Assembly: GCF_002844555.1 (NCBI RefSeq)
Contig: NZ_PJNI01000005.1
Coordinates: forward strand, 1-64,000
Length of the DNA stretch: 64,000 bases
From: Brumimicrobium salinarum
Lineage (GTDB): Bacteria > Bacteroidota > Bacteroidia > Flavobacteriales_D > Crocinitomicaceae
Direction of reading: 5' to 3'
Part shown: in pieces, positions 18,307 to 28,064 of the stretch
How the letters are laid out: each line of letters opens with the position of its first letter
Position numbering within the stretch: the first letter of the stretch is position 1
Notes under the pieces: generated by a model
The model's database searches: none
What the model was told of the DNA's origin: nothing
Seen by the model: only the letters and a program-made list of their open reading frames with translations
Position numbers and translations under genes: made by a program

Positions 18307-19191
18307 ATGAAAGCATACGTATTTCCAGGTCAAGGAGCTCAATTTATAGGAATGGGAAAAGACCTTTATGAAACGTCACCGATAGCCAAAGATCTTTTTG
18401 AAAAAGCGAATGAGATTTTAGGGTTTAACATCACAGAAATTATGTTTAACGGGACAAATGAGGAGCTAAAAGAAACGAAAGTAACACAGCCTGCAATTTT
18501 TTTACATTCGGTAATTTTAGCTAAAGTCCTTGGAACTTCGTTTAAGCCAGATATGGTTGCGGGTCATTCCTTGGGTGAGTTTTCTGCATTGGTGGCCAAT
18601 GGTGTTCTGTCTTTTGAAGATGGTTTAAAATTAGTTTACCAGCGTGCTTTAGCAATGCAAGAGGCATGTGATGCTGAACCTTCAACAATGGCTGCCATTT
18701 TAGGACTTGAAGATACGAAGGTTGAAGAAATTTGCGCAAATATTGACGAAGTTGTAGTAGCAGCTAATTACAATTGTCCAGGTCAGCTTGTTATTTCAGG
18801 ATCTAAAAAAGGTATAGAAATAGCTTGTGAGAAAGCAAAAGAAGCAGGTGCAAAAAGGGCTTTACCCTTACCCGTTGGTGGAGCTTTTCATTCTCCTTTA
18901 ATGGAACCTGCGCGTGAGAAGCTGGAGATGGCAATACAAGAAACTCCGTTTGCTAATGGTATTTGTCCTGTTTATCAGAATGTAACTGCAAGAGCTGTTT
19001 CTGATATTAATGAAATAAAAAACAATTTAATTGCACAGTTAACAGCTCCTGTAAAATGGACACAAACGATGCAGCAAATGATTGCTGATGGATGCGAAGA
19101 AGTAATCGAGGTAGGTCCTGGAAAGGTCTTACAAGGACTTTTCAAAAAAGTTGATCGTAAGTTCCCCACATCTAGCGCGGGAATTGAATAA
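18307..19191 (+). CDS. fabD: Malonyl-CoA:ACP transacylase
   Basis: 294 residues. 'GHSLGEFSAL' carries the catalytic Ser88 and 'GGAFHSPLM' the catalytic His195; 'GQGAQ' at the N-terminus forms the oxyanion site. It moves malonyl from CoA to acyl carrier protein to start fatty-acid elongation. It is a lone gene here, not in a fab cluster, and ends at a bidirectional terminator shared with the convergent polysaccharide operon. Confidence 0.95.
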   Translation: MKAYVFPGQGAQFIGMGKDLYETSPIAKDLFEKANEILGFNITEIMFNGTNEELKETKVTQPAIFLHSVILAKVLGTSFKPDMVAGHSLGEFSALVANGVLSFEDGLKLVYQRALAMQEACDAEPSTMAAILGLEDTKVEEICANIDEVVVAANYNCPGQLVISGSKKGIEIACEKAKEAGAKRALPLPVGGAFHSPLMEPAREKLEMAIQETPFANGICPVYQNVTARAVSDINEIKNNLIAQLTAPVKWTQTMQQMIADGCEEVIEVGPGKVLQGLFKKVDRKFPTSSAGIE

Positions 19192-19206
19192 AATACACAT
19201 AGATCT

Positions 19207-19245
19207 ATTGTAAGGTTGTTAAAATAATAACCTTACAATATTTTT
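19207..19245. terminator. Bidirectional terminator between fabD and the nucleotide-sugar operon
   Basis: A perfect 11-bp stem (ATTGTAAGGTT / AACCTTACAAT) around an 11-nt loop, with a T run on the plus side and A/T on the other. It separates two convergent transcription units. Confidence 0.85.
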
Positions 19246-19984
19246 AATATAGATCTGCATTTTTAAAAGTCATTTCATTAAGCTTTCTAAAGTATTTACT
19301 ATCCAAATTTGCCTTTATCATTTCTAAATGTACTAATCTGTGACAATCTGTACCTAGATAATCAATTAAGTTAGCGTCTACAAGAAGCTCAGCTTGACGC
19401 TTTACTTTTTGTCCATAATACCCCGTTAATGAATTTAGATTCATCTGAATTTCAACGCCTTTAGATTTTAATTTTTCAGCTGGCTTAACTCCATCTGAAA
19501 GAAAGAACAAATACCTCTCATAATGTGCCAAAATAGGTTGATATCCTTTCGATTTCAATTCAAAAACAACTTCATCTACACCATTTGGTTTAGTTCTAAA
19601 GGAAAACTCAAACAATAAATGACGATTTCCAAAAGTCAGAAGTTCGTCCTTATCAATAAGAGATAAAAAATGTTCATCAAAATAATATTCAGCAGCAGCT
19701 TCTAGCGTGATTGGAATTTGTTGATTACGTATTTCATTTTGTACATCTGCTAATCCATCACGAATAATTTTTGGCGTATTTTTATAGAAATCAAACATAA
19801 TGTGTGGCGTAGTAATCACCTTTTCATATCCTAAATCTACAAAACCCTTTAACATTTCTATAGTTGCCTGCATTGAAGGTGAACCATCGTCAATTCCTGG
19901 AATCAAATGGCTATGCATATCCACCTTTAGTTGATTGAGATCAAAAGGATGCTTCTTTCTACCTCTAAAAAGAGTGTTAAACAT
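19244..19984 (-). CDS. CpsB/CapC-type PHP-domain tyrosine phosphatase
   Basis: 246 residues. PHP metal ligands are visible: 'DMHSHLIPGIDDGS' (His24, His26), 'TTPHIM' (about 58-63), 'FEFSFRT', 'LAHYERY' and a closing 'GTDCHRL'. The family comprises Mn-dependent protein-tyrosine phosphatases that control capsule or exopolysaccharide export by acting on a Wzc-like kinase. Here it is the last gene of the seven-gene minus-strand sugar-nucleotide operon, consistent with that job, although no kinase, flippase or polymerase gene is in the window. Confidence 0.85.
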   Translation of the reverse strand: MFNTLFRGRKKHPFDLNQLKVDMHSHLIPGIDDGSPSMQATIEMLKGFVDLGYEKVITTPHIMFDFYKNTPKIIRDGLADVQNEIRNQQIPITLEAAAEYYFDEHFLSLIDKDELLTFGNRHLLFEFSFRTKPNGVDEVVFELKSKGYQPILAHYERYLFFLSDGVKPAEKLKSKGVEIQMNLNSLTGYYGQKVKRQAELLVDANLIDYLGTDCHRLVHLEMIKANLDSKYFRKLNEMTFKNADLY

Positions 19985-19993
19985 TTTTGTTTT

Positions 19994-21043
19994 TTATTTT
20001 TGATATTGCTTTTGGTAATATTCTTGATATTCTCCAGAAATAACGTCTTTTACCCATTCTTGATTAGATAGATACCAGTCAACTGTTTTGTCGAGACCTT
20101 CTTCAAAAGTAATAGAAGGTTTCCAGTCTAGTTCCCTTTCTAATTTTGAAGCATCAATTGCGTATCGTCGGTCATGTCCAGCTCTATCTTTTATAAAAGT
20201 AATCTGTTTGGCGGTAGTTCCTTCTTTTCTTTCTAATTTTTGATCAATAATACTAGCTAAACGCTTTACTAAATCAATATTAGTCCACTCATTTAACCCA
20301 CCAATGTTATATGTCTCTCCAACTCTACCTTCGTGAAAAATCAAATCAATGGCAGCCGCATGATCTTCCACCCATAACCAATCACGAATGTTTAATCCAT
20401 CACCATAAATAGGTAAATCTTTTCCTTCAACTGCATTATGAATCATTAAAGGAATTAACTTTTCGGGAAATTGGTGGCTTCCGTAATTGTTTGAACAATT
20501 AGATATTTTAATGTTTATGTTATAAGTATGGTAGTAAGCTCTTACAAAATGATCTGCACTAGCTTTTGAGGCAGAATATGGACTTCTGGGATCATAAGGA
20601 GTCGTTTCTTCAAACAAACCCTCTTTTCCTAAACTACCATATACCTCATCAGTTGAAATGTGATAAAAAACATGCTTTGAGAAGTCTGACCAATGATTTC
20701 TACAGCTATTCAATAAGTTTACTGTTCCAACAACATTTGACAAAACAAATTCCATGGGACCTGATATAGAGCGATCAACATGCGACTCTGCTGCAAGGTG
20801 AATAACATCTGTAATATCATGGGTAGAAAACACCTTGTTTAAATCCGCTGGATTACAAATATCTCCTTTTACAAACGTATAATTGGATTTACTTTCAATA
20901 TCGGCAAGTGTTTTTAAATTCCCTGCGTAAGTCAATTTGTCAAAATTCACAAAATGATAGTCAGGATAACGGTTCACCATTCGTCTTACGACATGTGATC
21001 CAATAAATCCAGCGCCTCCAGTAATCAAGATATTCTTTTCCAT
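19994..21043 (-). CDS. rfbB: dTDP-glucose 4,6-dehydratase
   Basis: 349 residues, extended short-chain dehydrogenase fold: 'GGAGFIGSHV' NAD site near residue 8, 'HLAAESHVDRSI' near 82, 'STDEVYG' near 130 (the DE pair of dehydratases), and the catalytic 'YSASKAS' YxxxK near 155. It converts dTDP-glucose to the 4-keto-6-deoxy sugar. The usual rfbA, rfbC and rfbD partners are not in this window, so the final sugar cannot be named. It overlaps the upstream dehydrogenase gene by 1 bp. Confidence 0.93.
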   Translation of the reverse strand: MEKNILITGGAGFIGSHVVRRMVNRYPDYHFVNFDKLTYAGNLKTLADIESKSNYTFVKGDICNPADLNKVFSTHDITDVIHLAAESHVDRSISGPMEFVLSNVVGTVNLLNSCRNHWSDFSKHVFYHISTDEVYGSLGKEGLFEETTPYDPRSPYSASKASADHFVRAYYHTYNINIKISNCSNNYGSHQFPEKLIPLMIHNAVEGKDLPIYGDGLNIRDWLWVEDHAAAIDLIFHEGRVGETYNIGGLNEWTNIDLVKRLASIIDQKLERKEGTTAKQITFIKDRAGHDRRYAIDASKLERELDWKPSITFEEGLDKTVDWYLSNQEWVKDVISGEYQEYYQKQYQK

Positions 21044-22347
21044 TATAAACTCCAGTATTCTAATTCCAAAATTTTGTTTTTAAACACACCTTTAATATCC
21101 ACAAAAACACCGTTTCCATCTTTTAAATAAGCTTTAAAGTCCTTTTCTTCAAGGTTAAGGTACTCCTGATGATTAACCGCAACAATCACAGCATCATAAT
21201 CTTCAGCTGTAGATTTTGCTAATTCAACACCGTATTCCTTTTTCATTTCTTCAGAGGAAGCGTGTGGATCAATTACATCAACAGCAACAGAGAAAGATTT
21301 CAATTCATTGATTAAGTCAATAACTTTTGAATTTCTAATATCACTCACATTTTCTTTAAATGTCGCCCCCATGATCAGTACCTTAGACTCATTCATATTT
21401 TTGCCTTGTCCAATCATGCGTTTTACAGTTTGTTTACCAATGTAAAAGCCCATTGAGTCATTTACAGAACGACCACTATTGATTATCTCAGCATGATACC
21501 CCAATTGTTTGGCTTTATAGGTTAAATAGTAAGGATCAACTCCAATACAATGTCCACCTACAAGTCCTGGTTTAAAATTAAGAAAATTCCATTTTGTTCC
21601 AGCAGCCTCCAACACTTCATAAGTATTGATATCTAGCTTATTAAATATTTTTGAGAGCTCATTAATTAATGAAATATTTACATCTCTTTGCGTATTCTCA
21701 ATAATTTTTGCCGCCTCTGCAACTTTAATAGAAGAAGCACGATGAACACCAGCACCAACTACCTCTTCATAAACCTTAGCAATTTGATCCAATGAAGTCT
21801 CTGTGTCTCCAGAAACAACTTTTACTACATTTTGTAATGTATGAACTTTATCACCTGGATTGATCCGTTCTGGTGAATAGCCTACGTGAAAATCTTTACC
21901 CGCCTTAAGCCCTGATTCTTTTTCTAATACAGGTATACAATCCTCTTCTGTACATCCTGGATATACTGTAGATTCAAAAACCACATAATCTCCAGACTTT
22001 AGGACTTTTCCTACTGTTTTGGAAGCCGCTAAAAGTGGAGTTAAATCTGGACGGTTTGATTCGTCTATCGGTGTTGGAACAGCCACAACAAAAAATTTGG
22101 CTGCCTTTAAATCTTGCAAATTCGAAGTAAACTTAATTGTTTTACCTTCAAAATCTGATGATTCCAATTCATTACTCGGGTCTACATTATTATTCATCAT
22201 CTCAACACGTGATTGATTGATATCAAACCCAATAACATCCATCTTTCGTGCAAACTCTAAGGCTATAGGTAATCCAACATATCCTAAGCCAATTACGGCT
22301 AATTTTTCTTTCTTTTCAATTAGGTTACTGTGCATTGTATTGTTCAT
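21043..22347 (-). CDS. Nucleotide-sugar 6-dehydrogenase (TviB/WbpO-type UDP-HexNAc dehydrogenase)
   Basis: 434 residues with an NAD site 'GLGYVGLP' (about 20-27), a central helix, the catalytic cysteine in 'GGHCIGVDPYYL' (about 269-280) and a C-terminal UDP-binding domain 'GATFKENVSDIRNSK'. It oxidises C6 of a UDP-N-acetylhexosamine to a uronic acid. The active-site context reads more like TviB/WbpO than UDP-glucose dehydrogenase. Its start overlaps the oxidoreductase gene upstream by 23 bp. With the WbpB/D/E-like neighbours it should supply UDP-GlcNAcA for a 2,3-diacetamido-uronic acid. The first ATG was kept; an ATG at 22335 is possible. Confidence 0.88.
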   Translation of the reverse strand: MNNTMHSNLIEKKEKLAVIGLGYVGLPIALEFARKMDVIGFDINQSRVEMMNNNVDPSNELESSDFEGKTIKFTSNLQDLKAAKFFVVAVPTPIDESNRPDLTPLLAASKTVGKVLKSGDYVVFESTVYPGCTEEDCIPVLEKESGLKAGKDFHVGYSPERINPGDKVHTLQNVVKVVSGDTETSLDQIAKVYEEVVGAGVHRASSIKVAEAAKIIENTQRDVNISLINELSKIFNKLDINTYEVLEAAGTKWNFLNFKPGLVGGHCIGVDPYYLTYKAKQLGYHAEIINSGRSVNDSMGFYIGKQTVKRMIGQGKNMNESKVLIMGATFKENVSDIRNSKVIDLINELKSFSVAVDVIDPHASSEEMKKEYGVELAKSTAEDYDAVIVAVNHQEYLNLEEKDFKAYLKDGNGVFVDIKGVFKNKILELEYWSL

Positions 22348-23356
22348 CTCTTATTTTATAAATTCGTTCAATTATTTCAACTACTTTTAATCCTTCAAGG
22401 GCATTAGTTGTAGCTGTGTTTTTTCCTTTCAAAGTATCAACAACATTTTGAATAACAAAATGATGGTTCGCTGCAGATCCTTTATAACTCCCATAATCAT
22501 TTCCTGGATTCGTTGGAGCTAGATCAGGCATTTCATAGTTTTCAATCTCGCAAATCTCCACTTCATTCATGTATTGCCCTCCTATTTTAACAGAACCTTT
22601 CTCTCCAATAATCGTCATCGAGGATTCTAAATTTCGATTAGCAATGGCTGTTGAGTAATTTAAACTTCCCATTCCACCTTGAACAAAATCAAAATTTACA
22701 AACCCTGAATCTTCAAAGTCTGTTGTATCTTTATGATTGAAATCTGCAAATTTCCCTTGGATATTTTTAATATCACCAAACAACCAATACATGATATCAA
22801 TAAAGTGAGAAAACTGTGTAAACAATGTTCCTCCGTCTAAACCTTTTGTTCCTTTCCAATTTCCATCCTTGTAATAGCGGTCATCACGGTTCCAATAGCA
22901 ATTAATTTGAACCATATAAATCTCTCCTAAAATTTGATCTTCAACAACGCTTTTGATCCATGTTGAAGGCGGAGAATATCTATTTTGCATCACACAAAAG
23001 ACATGTTTTGACATTTGCAAAGATTTAAAGATAACACGTTCGCAATTATCTTTTGAGAGTCCCATCGGTTTTTCGCATACCACATGTTTATTTTCCGATA
23101 AAATTTGAATGCTTTGTTCAGCATGTAAACCATTTGGGGTACATATACTTGCAATATCAAATTCAATATTAGACGCTAAGAGATCTGCAATCGAATTAAA
23201 AAAAGGGACTTCAAAATGTTCAATTGATAATTTTTCTTGCGGTAAAATATCAATTAACGCGACCAATTCCGCCTCTTGATTCTCTTGAATCATAGTTGCG
23301 TGCCTTTTTCCAATGTGTCCAGCTCCAATTATTACAAACTTTATTTTGTTCTCCAT
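22325..23356 (-). CDS. wbpB: Gfo/Idh/MocA oxidoreductase, WbpB-like
   Basis: 343 residues. A Rossmann motif 'GAGHIGKRHA' (about 10-19) and the family 'EKPMGLS' segment (about 95-101) mark it as Gfo/Idh/MocA. Aromatic-rich 'QNRYSPPSTWIK' and 'LDGGTLFTQFSHFIDIMYWL' are typical of the WbpB group, which oxidises C3 of UDP-N-acetylglucosaminuronic acid. Gene order (dehydrogenase, oxidoreductase, acetyltransferase, then aminotransferase further up) matches a wbpA-B-D-E pathway, so I assign it by context. It lies 4 bp from the acetyltransferase gene. Confidence 0.85.
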   Translation of the reverse strand: MENKIKFVIIGAGHIGKRHATMIQENQEAELVALIDILPQEKLSIEHFEVPFFNSIADLLASNIEFDIASICTPNGLHAEQSIQILSENKHVVCEKPMGLSKDNCERVIFKSLQMSKHVFCVMQNRYSPPSTWIKSVVEDQILGEIYMVQINCYWNRDDRYYKDGNWKGTKGLDGGTLFTQFSHFIDIMYWLFGDIKNIQGKFADFNHKDTTDFEDSGFVNFDFVQGGMGSLNYSTAIANRNLESSMTIIGEKGSVKIGGQYMNEVEICEIENYEMPDLAPTNPGNDYGSYKGSAANHHFVIQNVVDTLKGKNTATTNALEGLKVVEIIERIYKIRDEQYNAQ

Positions 23357-23360
23357 AAAC

Positions 23361-23942
23361 TTATCGCTTAGTCACTTTTCCATCTTTTATCATATACACC
23401 TCTTTACTCTCTGGACAAATAGCTTCACTTTTTTCGTTAAAATGAAGTCGATGCCCATACTCACTCATCCAACCTATTTGTTGGGCTGGATTCCCTACAA
23501 CCAAGGCATAAGGCTTAACTGTTTTGGTGATTACCGCTCCTGCACCGATAAACGCGTATTCTCCAATATCATGACCGCAAACAATTGTTGCATTCGCACC
23601 GATAGAAGCTCCTTTTTTTACCAGGGTTTTGCTATATTGATCCCTTCTAACAATGGCACTTCTCGGATTTATAACATTTGTAAAAACCATTGATGGGCCT
23701 AAAAAAACATCATCTTCACATTCAACCCCCGTATAAATAGAAACATTATTTTGAACCTTCACATTGTTGCCTAAAACTACCTCAGGTGAAATTACCACAT
23801 TTTGTCCTACATTGCAATTTTCTCCTAATCGGCAATTAGGCATTAAATGGGAAAAGTGCCAGATTTTGGTTCCTTTTCCAATGGTACAACCTTCATCTAT
23901 TACAGCTGTTTGGTGTGCAAAAAAGTCCTCGTTCTTACTCAT
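23361..23942 (-). CDS. wbpD: WbpD-like N-acetyltransferase (left-handed beta-helix)
   Basis: 193 residues built of hexapeptide repeats from about residue 12 to 160 ('[19 protein letters not shown]', '[19 protein letters not shown]', '[20 protein letters not shown]'), with the WbpD-type '[10 protein letters not shown]' loop. It should acetylate the 3-amino group of UDP-GlcNAc3NA using acetyl-CoA. It is flanked by the WbpB-like gene and the decarboxylase (1-bp gap). The C-terminal 30 residues form a zinc-free tail. Confidence 0.88.
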   Translation of the reverse strand: MSKNEDFFAHQTAVIDEGCTIGKGTKIWHFSHLMPNCRLGENCNVGQNVVISPEVVLGNNVKVQNNVSIYTGVECEDDVFLGPSMVFTNVINPRSAIVRRDQYSKTLVKKGASIGANATIVCGHDIGEYAFIGAGAVITKTVKPYALVVGNPAQQIGWMSEYGHRLHFNEKSEAICPESKEVYMIKDGKVTKR

Positions 23943-23943
23943 A

Positions 23944-24933
23944 TTACTTTATATATGCGTCAAACTTATTATGTTCTTTCAAAAATAGCTCGTCTTTCGA
24001 CAACCCTTTGAAATATTTATAAGTTAATTTAAGTCCATCTGATCGTTTTACTTTAGGCGACCAATCCAAAATGCTTTTTGCTCTAGAAATATCAGGTTGC
24101 CTTTGCTTTGGATCATTCACTGGTAAATCCTTGTATATTACTTTCTGCGTTGTTCCCGTAAGTTTTATAATTTCTTCTGCAAAATCACGAATTGATATCT
24201 CGTCTGGATTTCCAATATTTACAGGTTCAACATAATCCGAAAATAACAACCGTACGATTCCGTCTATCAAATCATCTACATAACAAAAAGATCGAGTTTG
24301 GCTGCCATCTCCAAAAATAGTTAGATCTTCACCACGTAAAGACTGACCAATAAAAGCAGGTAAAACACGTCCGTCATTCAATCGCATTCGCGGTCCATAA
24401 GTATTAAAAATGCGAACAATCCTTGTCTCTAAACCGTGGTAAGTATGGTAAGCCATAGTCATTGCCTCCTGGAACCTTTTTGCTTCGTCATAAACACCTC
24501 TAGGCCCTATCGGATTAACATTCCCCCAATAATCTTCTGTTTGAGGATGCACCTCAGGATCTCCATAGACCTCCGATGTAGAAGCAATCAGCACACGAGC
24601 TTTCTTAACACGTGCTAATCCTAAACAATTATGGATTCCTAAAGAACCCACCTTTAATGTTTGGATAGGGATTTTCAAATAATCAATCGGACTTGCAGGC
24701 GAAGCAAAATGTAAAATATAATCTAGTTTTCCAGGAACATGTATAAATTGAGAAACATCTTGGTGATAAAATTCAAAATGTTCATTCGGAAACAAATGTT
24801 CAATATTAGACAATCTTCCTGTAATCAAATTGTCCATTCCAATTACATGAAATCCATCTTTTACAAAACGATCACATAAATGTGAACCTAAAAATCCAGC
24901 CGCACCTGTTATTAAAACTCTTTTTCTTGACAT
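23944..24933 (-). CDS. UDP-glucuronate decarboxylase (UXS-type)
   Basis: 329 residues from ATG 24933; an in-frame TTG at 24960 would add 9 residues and is less likely. '[16 protein letters not shown]' NAD motif at the start, '[18 protein letters not shown]' near 74, '[13 protein letters not shown]' near 115 and catalytic 'YDEAKRFQE' (YxxxK) near 143 are diagnostic of UXS enzymes. It makes UDP-xylose from UDP-glucuronate via a 4-keto intermediate. No UDP-glucose 6-dehydrogenase is certain in the cluster, so substrate supply must come from elsewhere or from the neighbouring dehydrogenase. Confidence 0.9.
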   Translation of the reverse strand: MSRKRVLITGAAGFLGSHLCDRFVKDGFHVIGMDNLITGRLSNIEHLFPNEHFEFYHQDVSQFIHVPGKLDYILHFASPASPIDYLKIPIQTLKVGSLGIHNCLGLARVKKARVLIASTSEVYGDPEVHPQTEDYWGNVNPIGPRGVYDEAKRFQEAMTMAYHTYHGLETRIVRIFNTYGPRMRLNDGRVLPAFIGQSLRGEDLTIFGDGSQTRSFCYVDDLIDGIVRLLFSDYVEPVNIGNPDEISIRDFAEEIIKLTGTTQKVIYKDLPVNDPKQRQPDISRAKSILDWSPKVKRSDGLKLTYKYFKGLSKDELFLKEHNKFDAYIK

Positions 24934-25008
24934 CTTTAAAGATTTATATGGAGTTATCAATTAAACTGTTAGTCACATTATATCTCCATTTTAAAACAAA
25001 CAGTTTCA

Positions 25009-26142
25009 TTATTGCTCAATAAACTCAATTACAGCATCGCATATATATTGCAACTGATCTTTTTCTAATTCTGTATGCATTGGTAATGAAAAAACACGAC
25101 TCGTTAACCAATCTGTATTTTCTAATTTTCCGCTTGAAGTTTCAATTGTAGCAAACATTTTTTGGGCATGAGCTGGCACGGGGTAGTAAATCATAGCCGG
25201 AATATCCTTTTTTCCTAAAAAGGCAACTAATTCATCTCGATTTACATCATCTGTCAACTGTAAAGTATATTGGTGAAAAACATGTTTCGTGTTTTGCGCT
25301 CTATAAGGAATTGTTAAGGCGTCGATATTTTTAAACCTTGAATCATAATAATCTGCTGCTTCTCGTCGAGCATCGATATATTCATCCAATAAATTCAATT
25401 TAATTCTAAGCACTGCAGCTTGAATAGAATCTAATCGTGAGTTACAGCCAACCATATCATGATAATAACGCTTACTCTGTCCGTGATTAGCAACCATGGC
25501 CAATTTTTCGGCTAATTGCTCGTCTTGTGTACACAATGCACCTCCGTCACCATAACATCCTAGGTTTTTAGAAGGAAAAAAGCTCGTACACCCAACATGT
25601 CCGATGGTTCCTGTTTTCTTTTTTGTTCCATCAGAAAAGGTATAATCGGATCCTATCGCTTGTGCATTATCTTCAATCACTTTCAGGTCATACTTTTCAG
25701 CAATTGCCATTATCGCCTCCATATCACAAGATTGACCATATAAATGAACGGGCACAATCGCTTTAGTCTTTGAAGTTATTGCAGCCTCTATTGCTTTTGG
25801 AGAGATGTTAAAAGTATCTTTTTCACAATCTACAAAAACAGGCTTTAATCCCAGCAGACCAATCACTTCCGTGGTTGCAATATAAGTATACGAAGGCGTA
25901 ATCACTTCATCACCTGGCTTTAACCCTAAAGCCATCATTGCAATTTGTAAAGCATCTGTTCCATTGGCACATGGTACAACATGTGCTGCCCCTAAGTAAT
26001 CACCCAGTTCAGTTTTAAATGACTCCACATCAGGTCCATTAATGAACTGTGCTTTATCTAAAATTGTATTAATTGCTGATTGTACTTGTGGTTTTATTTT
26101 TTCATATTGACTTACTAAGTCAACCATTTGAATCTTTTTCAT
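25009..26142 (-). CDS. wbpE: DegT/DnrJ/EryC1 aminotransferase, WbpE-like
   Basis: 377 residues from ATG 26142 (MKKIQMVDL); an ATG at 26157 adds five residues and cannot be excluded. PLP-dependent sugar aminotransferase: 'CANGTDALQIAMMALGLKPGDEVI' (about 61), 'VIEDNAQAIG' (about 159) and the PLP lysine in 'SFFPSKNLGCYGDGG' (about 187). WbpE transaminates UDP-3-keto-GlcNAcA with glutamate, and the operon supplies the other steps. It is the promoter-proximal gene, with a TATTTTTG box upstream on the minus strand (26175-26182). Confidence 0.87.
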   Translation of the reverse strand: MKKIQMVDLVSQYEKIKPQVQSAINTILDKAQFINGPDVESFKTELGDYLGAAHVVPCANGTDALQIAMMALGLKPGDEVITPSYTYIATTEVIGLLGLKPVFVDCEKDTFNISPKAIEAAITSKTKAIVPVHLYGQSCDMEAIMAIAEKYDLKVIEDNAQAIGSDYTFSDGTKKKTGTIGHVGCTSFFPSKNLGCYGDGGALCTQDEQLAEKLAMVANHGQSKRYYHDMVGCNSRLDSIQAAVLRIKLNLLDEYIDARREAADYYDSRFKNIDALTIPYRAQNTKHVFHQYTLQLTDDVNRDELVAFLGKKDIPAMIYYPVPAHAQKMFATIETSSGKLENTDWLTSRVFSLPMHTELEKDQLQYICDAVIEFIEQ

Positions 26143-26174
26143 AAAATGTATTTTCACCTTTAAATTCGGTCAGA

Positions 26175-26182
26175 CAAAAATA
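26175..26182 (-). promoter_or_regulatory. Putative -7 box of the nucleotide-sugar operon
   Basis: TATTTTTG on the minus strand, 32 bp before the aminotransferase ATG at 26142. The -33 element is not clear. Confidence 0.45.
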
Positions 26183-26479
26183 ACAAAAAGAAAAGATATT
26201 TAGATGGATACATTCAAAAAAGACAAGGGGTTAAGATTTTAATTGATTAAAAGAAGAGCTTAAATTAAACGTACACTTGAGTCCAACTAATTTGTTTTAC
26301 AAAAACCATTACACCATCGCAATAAATAACTACTCTTCTAAAAAGCGAAAAACCAAATCACCGATAAAAATTATTTAGCTAAAAAAACAGAAAATCGAAT
26401 AGCCTTCTGAAGATCAAAATAAAAATATAGGCGTAAAAACCATTAATTTACAGGAAAAAAGAAGTAGAAAAAATAATTC

Positions 26480-26510
26480 TTGATTAGTGTATGTGTTTTT
26501 ATTAAATTTG
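26480..26510 (+). promoter_or_regulatory. Promoter of ffh
   Basis: TTG (26480-26482), 20 bp, TAAATTTG (26503-26510), ending 22 bp before the ffh ATG. This is a close match to the Bacteroidota consensus. Confidence 0.6.
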
Positions 26511-26532
26511 CATTTCAACAAAATTTATAAGC

Positions 26533-27876
26533 ATGTTCGAGAATTTAACAGATAAGTTTGAAAAAGCGTTTAAAGTCCTCAAAGGACAAGGACAAATTTC
26601 TGAGGTCAATGTTGCAGAAACACTCAAAGAGGTTCGCCGAGCGTTATTGGATGCGGATGTTAATTTCAAGACAGCTAAAAATTTCACAAAAACAGTAAAA
26701 GAAAAAGCGTTAGGTCGCGATGTTTTAACAGCTGTTTCTCCTGGTCAATTAATGACAAAAATTTGCCATGAACAATTGGTAGAGTTAATGGGTGGAAATG
26801 AAACAGAGGTTAATTACCAAGGAAACCCTGCTGTTATATTAATGTCGGGACTACAAGGCTCTGGAAAAACTACATTTTCTGGAAAATTAGCTAATTTTTT
26901 AAAATCAAAAAAAGGTAAAAACCCATTGCTCGTTGCTTGTGATGTTTACCGTCCAGCTGCGATTGATCAGCTGCATGTTTTAGGTGAACAAATTGGTGTT
27001 GAAGTATATTCGAATAAAGAAGAAAAAAATCCTGTTAAAATTGCTGAAGCTGCGGTACAACATGCCAAAAGTAACAGTCATAATGTTGTAATCATCGATA
27101 CCGCTGGTCGTTTAGCTATAGATCAAGAGATGATGAACGAAATAGCATCTGTAAAAGAAGCTATTCAGCCAACCGAAACACTTTTTGTGGTTGACGCCAT
27201 GACAGGACAAGATGCAGTGAACACCGCTAAAGCATTTAACGAGAAGATTAATTTTGATGGAGTTATTCTTACAAAACTTGACGGTGACACAAGAGGTGGT
27301 GCGGCCATTTCTATTAAAGCAGTTGTAGACAAGCCCATTAAGTTTGTTGGAACAGGTGAAAAAATGGATGCCATTGACATTTTCTATCCGAAGAGAATGG
27401 CTGACCGTATCCTAGGGATGGGTGATGTTGTTTCTTTAGTTGAAAGAGCTCAAGAGCAATATGATGAAAAGGAAGCACAGAAACTTCAAAAGAAAATTAA
27501 GAAAAATCAATTTGATTTCAATGATTTCTTAAGTCAATTGCACCAAGTTAAAAAAATGGGTAACGTTAAAGATCTTATGGGGATGATTCCTGGAATGGGT
27601 AAAGCCATGAAAGGCGTTGAAATTGAAGATGATGCTTTTAAACACATTGAAGCCATCATTTATTCTATGAGTCCGTATGAACGTGAAAACCCAAAAGCAA
27701 TTGATGTAAGTAGAAAGAAAAGAATTGCAAAAGGAAGTGGGCAAAGTTTACAAGAGGTTAATAAACTATTGAAACAATTCAACGACACCAAGAAAATGAT
27801 GAAAATGATGAGCAATAAGAAAAATATGGCCAGCATGATGAAACAAATGAAAGGTGGCGGTATCCCAGGAATGTAA
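26533..27876 (+). CDS. ffh: Signal recognition particle protein Ffh
   Basis: 447 residues: N-terminal helical bundle, SRP GTPase (G domain with 'GLQGSGKTT' about 102-110, 'DTAGR' about 188, 'TKLDGDTRGG' about 245) and a methionine-rich M domain from about residue 320 ending 'MKQMKGGGIPGM'. It binds SRP RNA and signal sequences to target inner-membrane proteins. The 4.5S RNA gene is not in the neighbouring gap as far as I can see. Confidence 0.96.
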   Translation: MFENLTDKFEKAFKVLKGQGQISEVNVAETLKEVRRALLDADVNFKTAKNFTKTVKEKALGRDVLTAVSPGQLMTKICHEQLVELMGGNETEVNYQGNPAVILMSGLQGSGKTTFSGKLANFLKSKKGKNPLLVACDVYRPAAIDQLHVLGEQIGVEVYSNKEEKNPVKIAEAAVQHAKSNSHNVVIIDTAGRLAIDQEMMNEIASVKEAIQPTETLFVVDAMTGQDAVNTAKAFNEKINFDGVILTKLDGDTRGGAAISIKAVVDKPIKFVGTGEKMDAIDIFYPKRMADRILGMGDVVSLVERAQEQYDEKEAQKLQKKIKKNQFDFNDFLSQLHQVKKMGNVKDLMGMIPGMGKAMKGVEIEDDAFKHIEAIIYSMSPYERENPKAIDVSRKKRIAKGSGQSLQEVNKLLKQFNDTKKMMKMMSNKKNMASMMKQMKGGGIPGM

Positions 27877-28021
27877 GCTTCTAACCCGTTTTACCAACTG
27901 CTTTTCAATGTTGTATCAATCCTACTGAATTAAGTTCAACAAGGTAGTTCAACGCATCTAACCATTTGGGATATGGTTATTTAATTAACTATCTCATGAT
28001 TGACAACGAATCGGTGGTTGG

Positions 28022-28064
28022 ACTGATATCGTGTAAGTCCTTTCAATAAAATCAATGCGATCAT
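28022..28064. repeat. 43-bp direct repeat, copy A
   Basis: Matches 28415-28457 in 42 of 43 positions (ACTGAT, then A versus C, TCGTGTAAGTCC, on to CGATCAT). The spacing between starts is 393 bp. Confidence 0.85.

Larger units (their letters stand above)
26158..26532. other. Divergent intergenic region, nucleotide-sugar operon and ffh
   Basis: 375 bp, very AT-rich, no coding sequence. It holds a minus-strand TATTTTTG (complement at 26175-26182) for the sugar operon and a TTG-N20-TAAATTTG promoter (26480-26510) for ffh. No clear palindrome seen between them. Confidence 0.6.
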
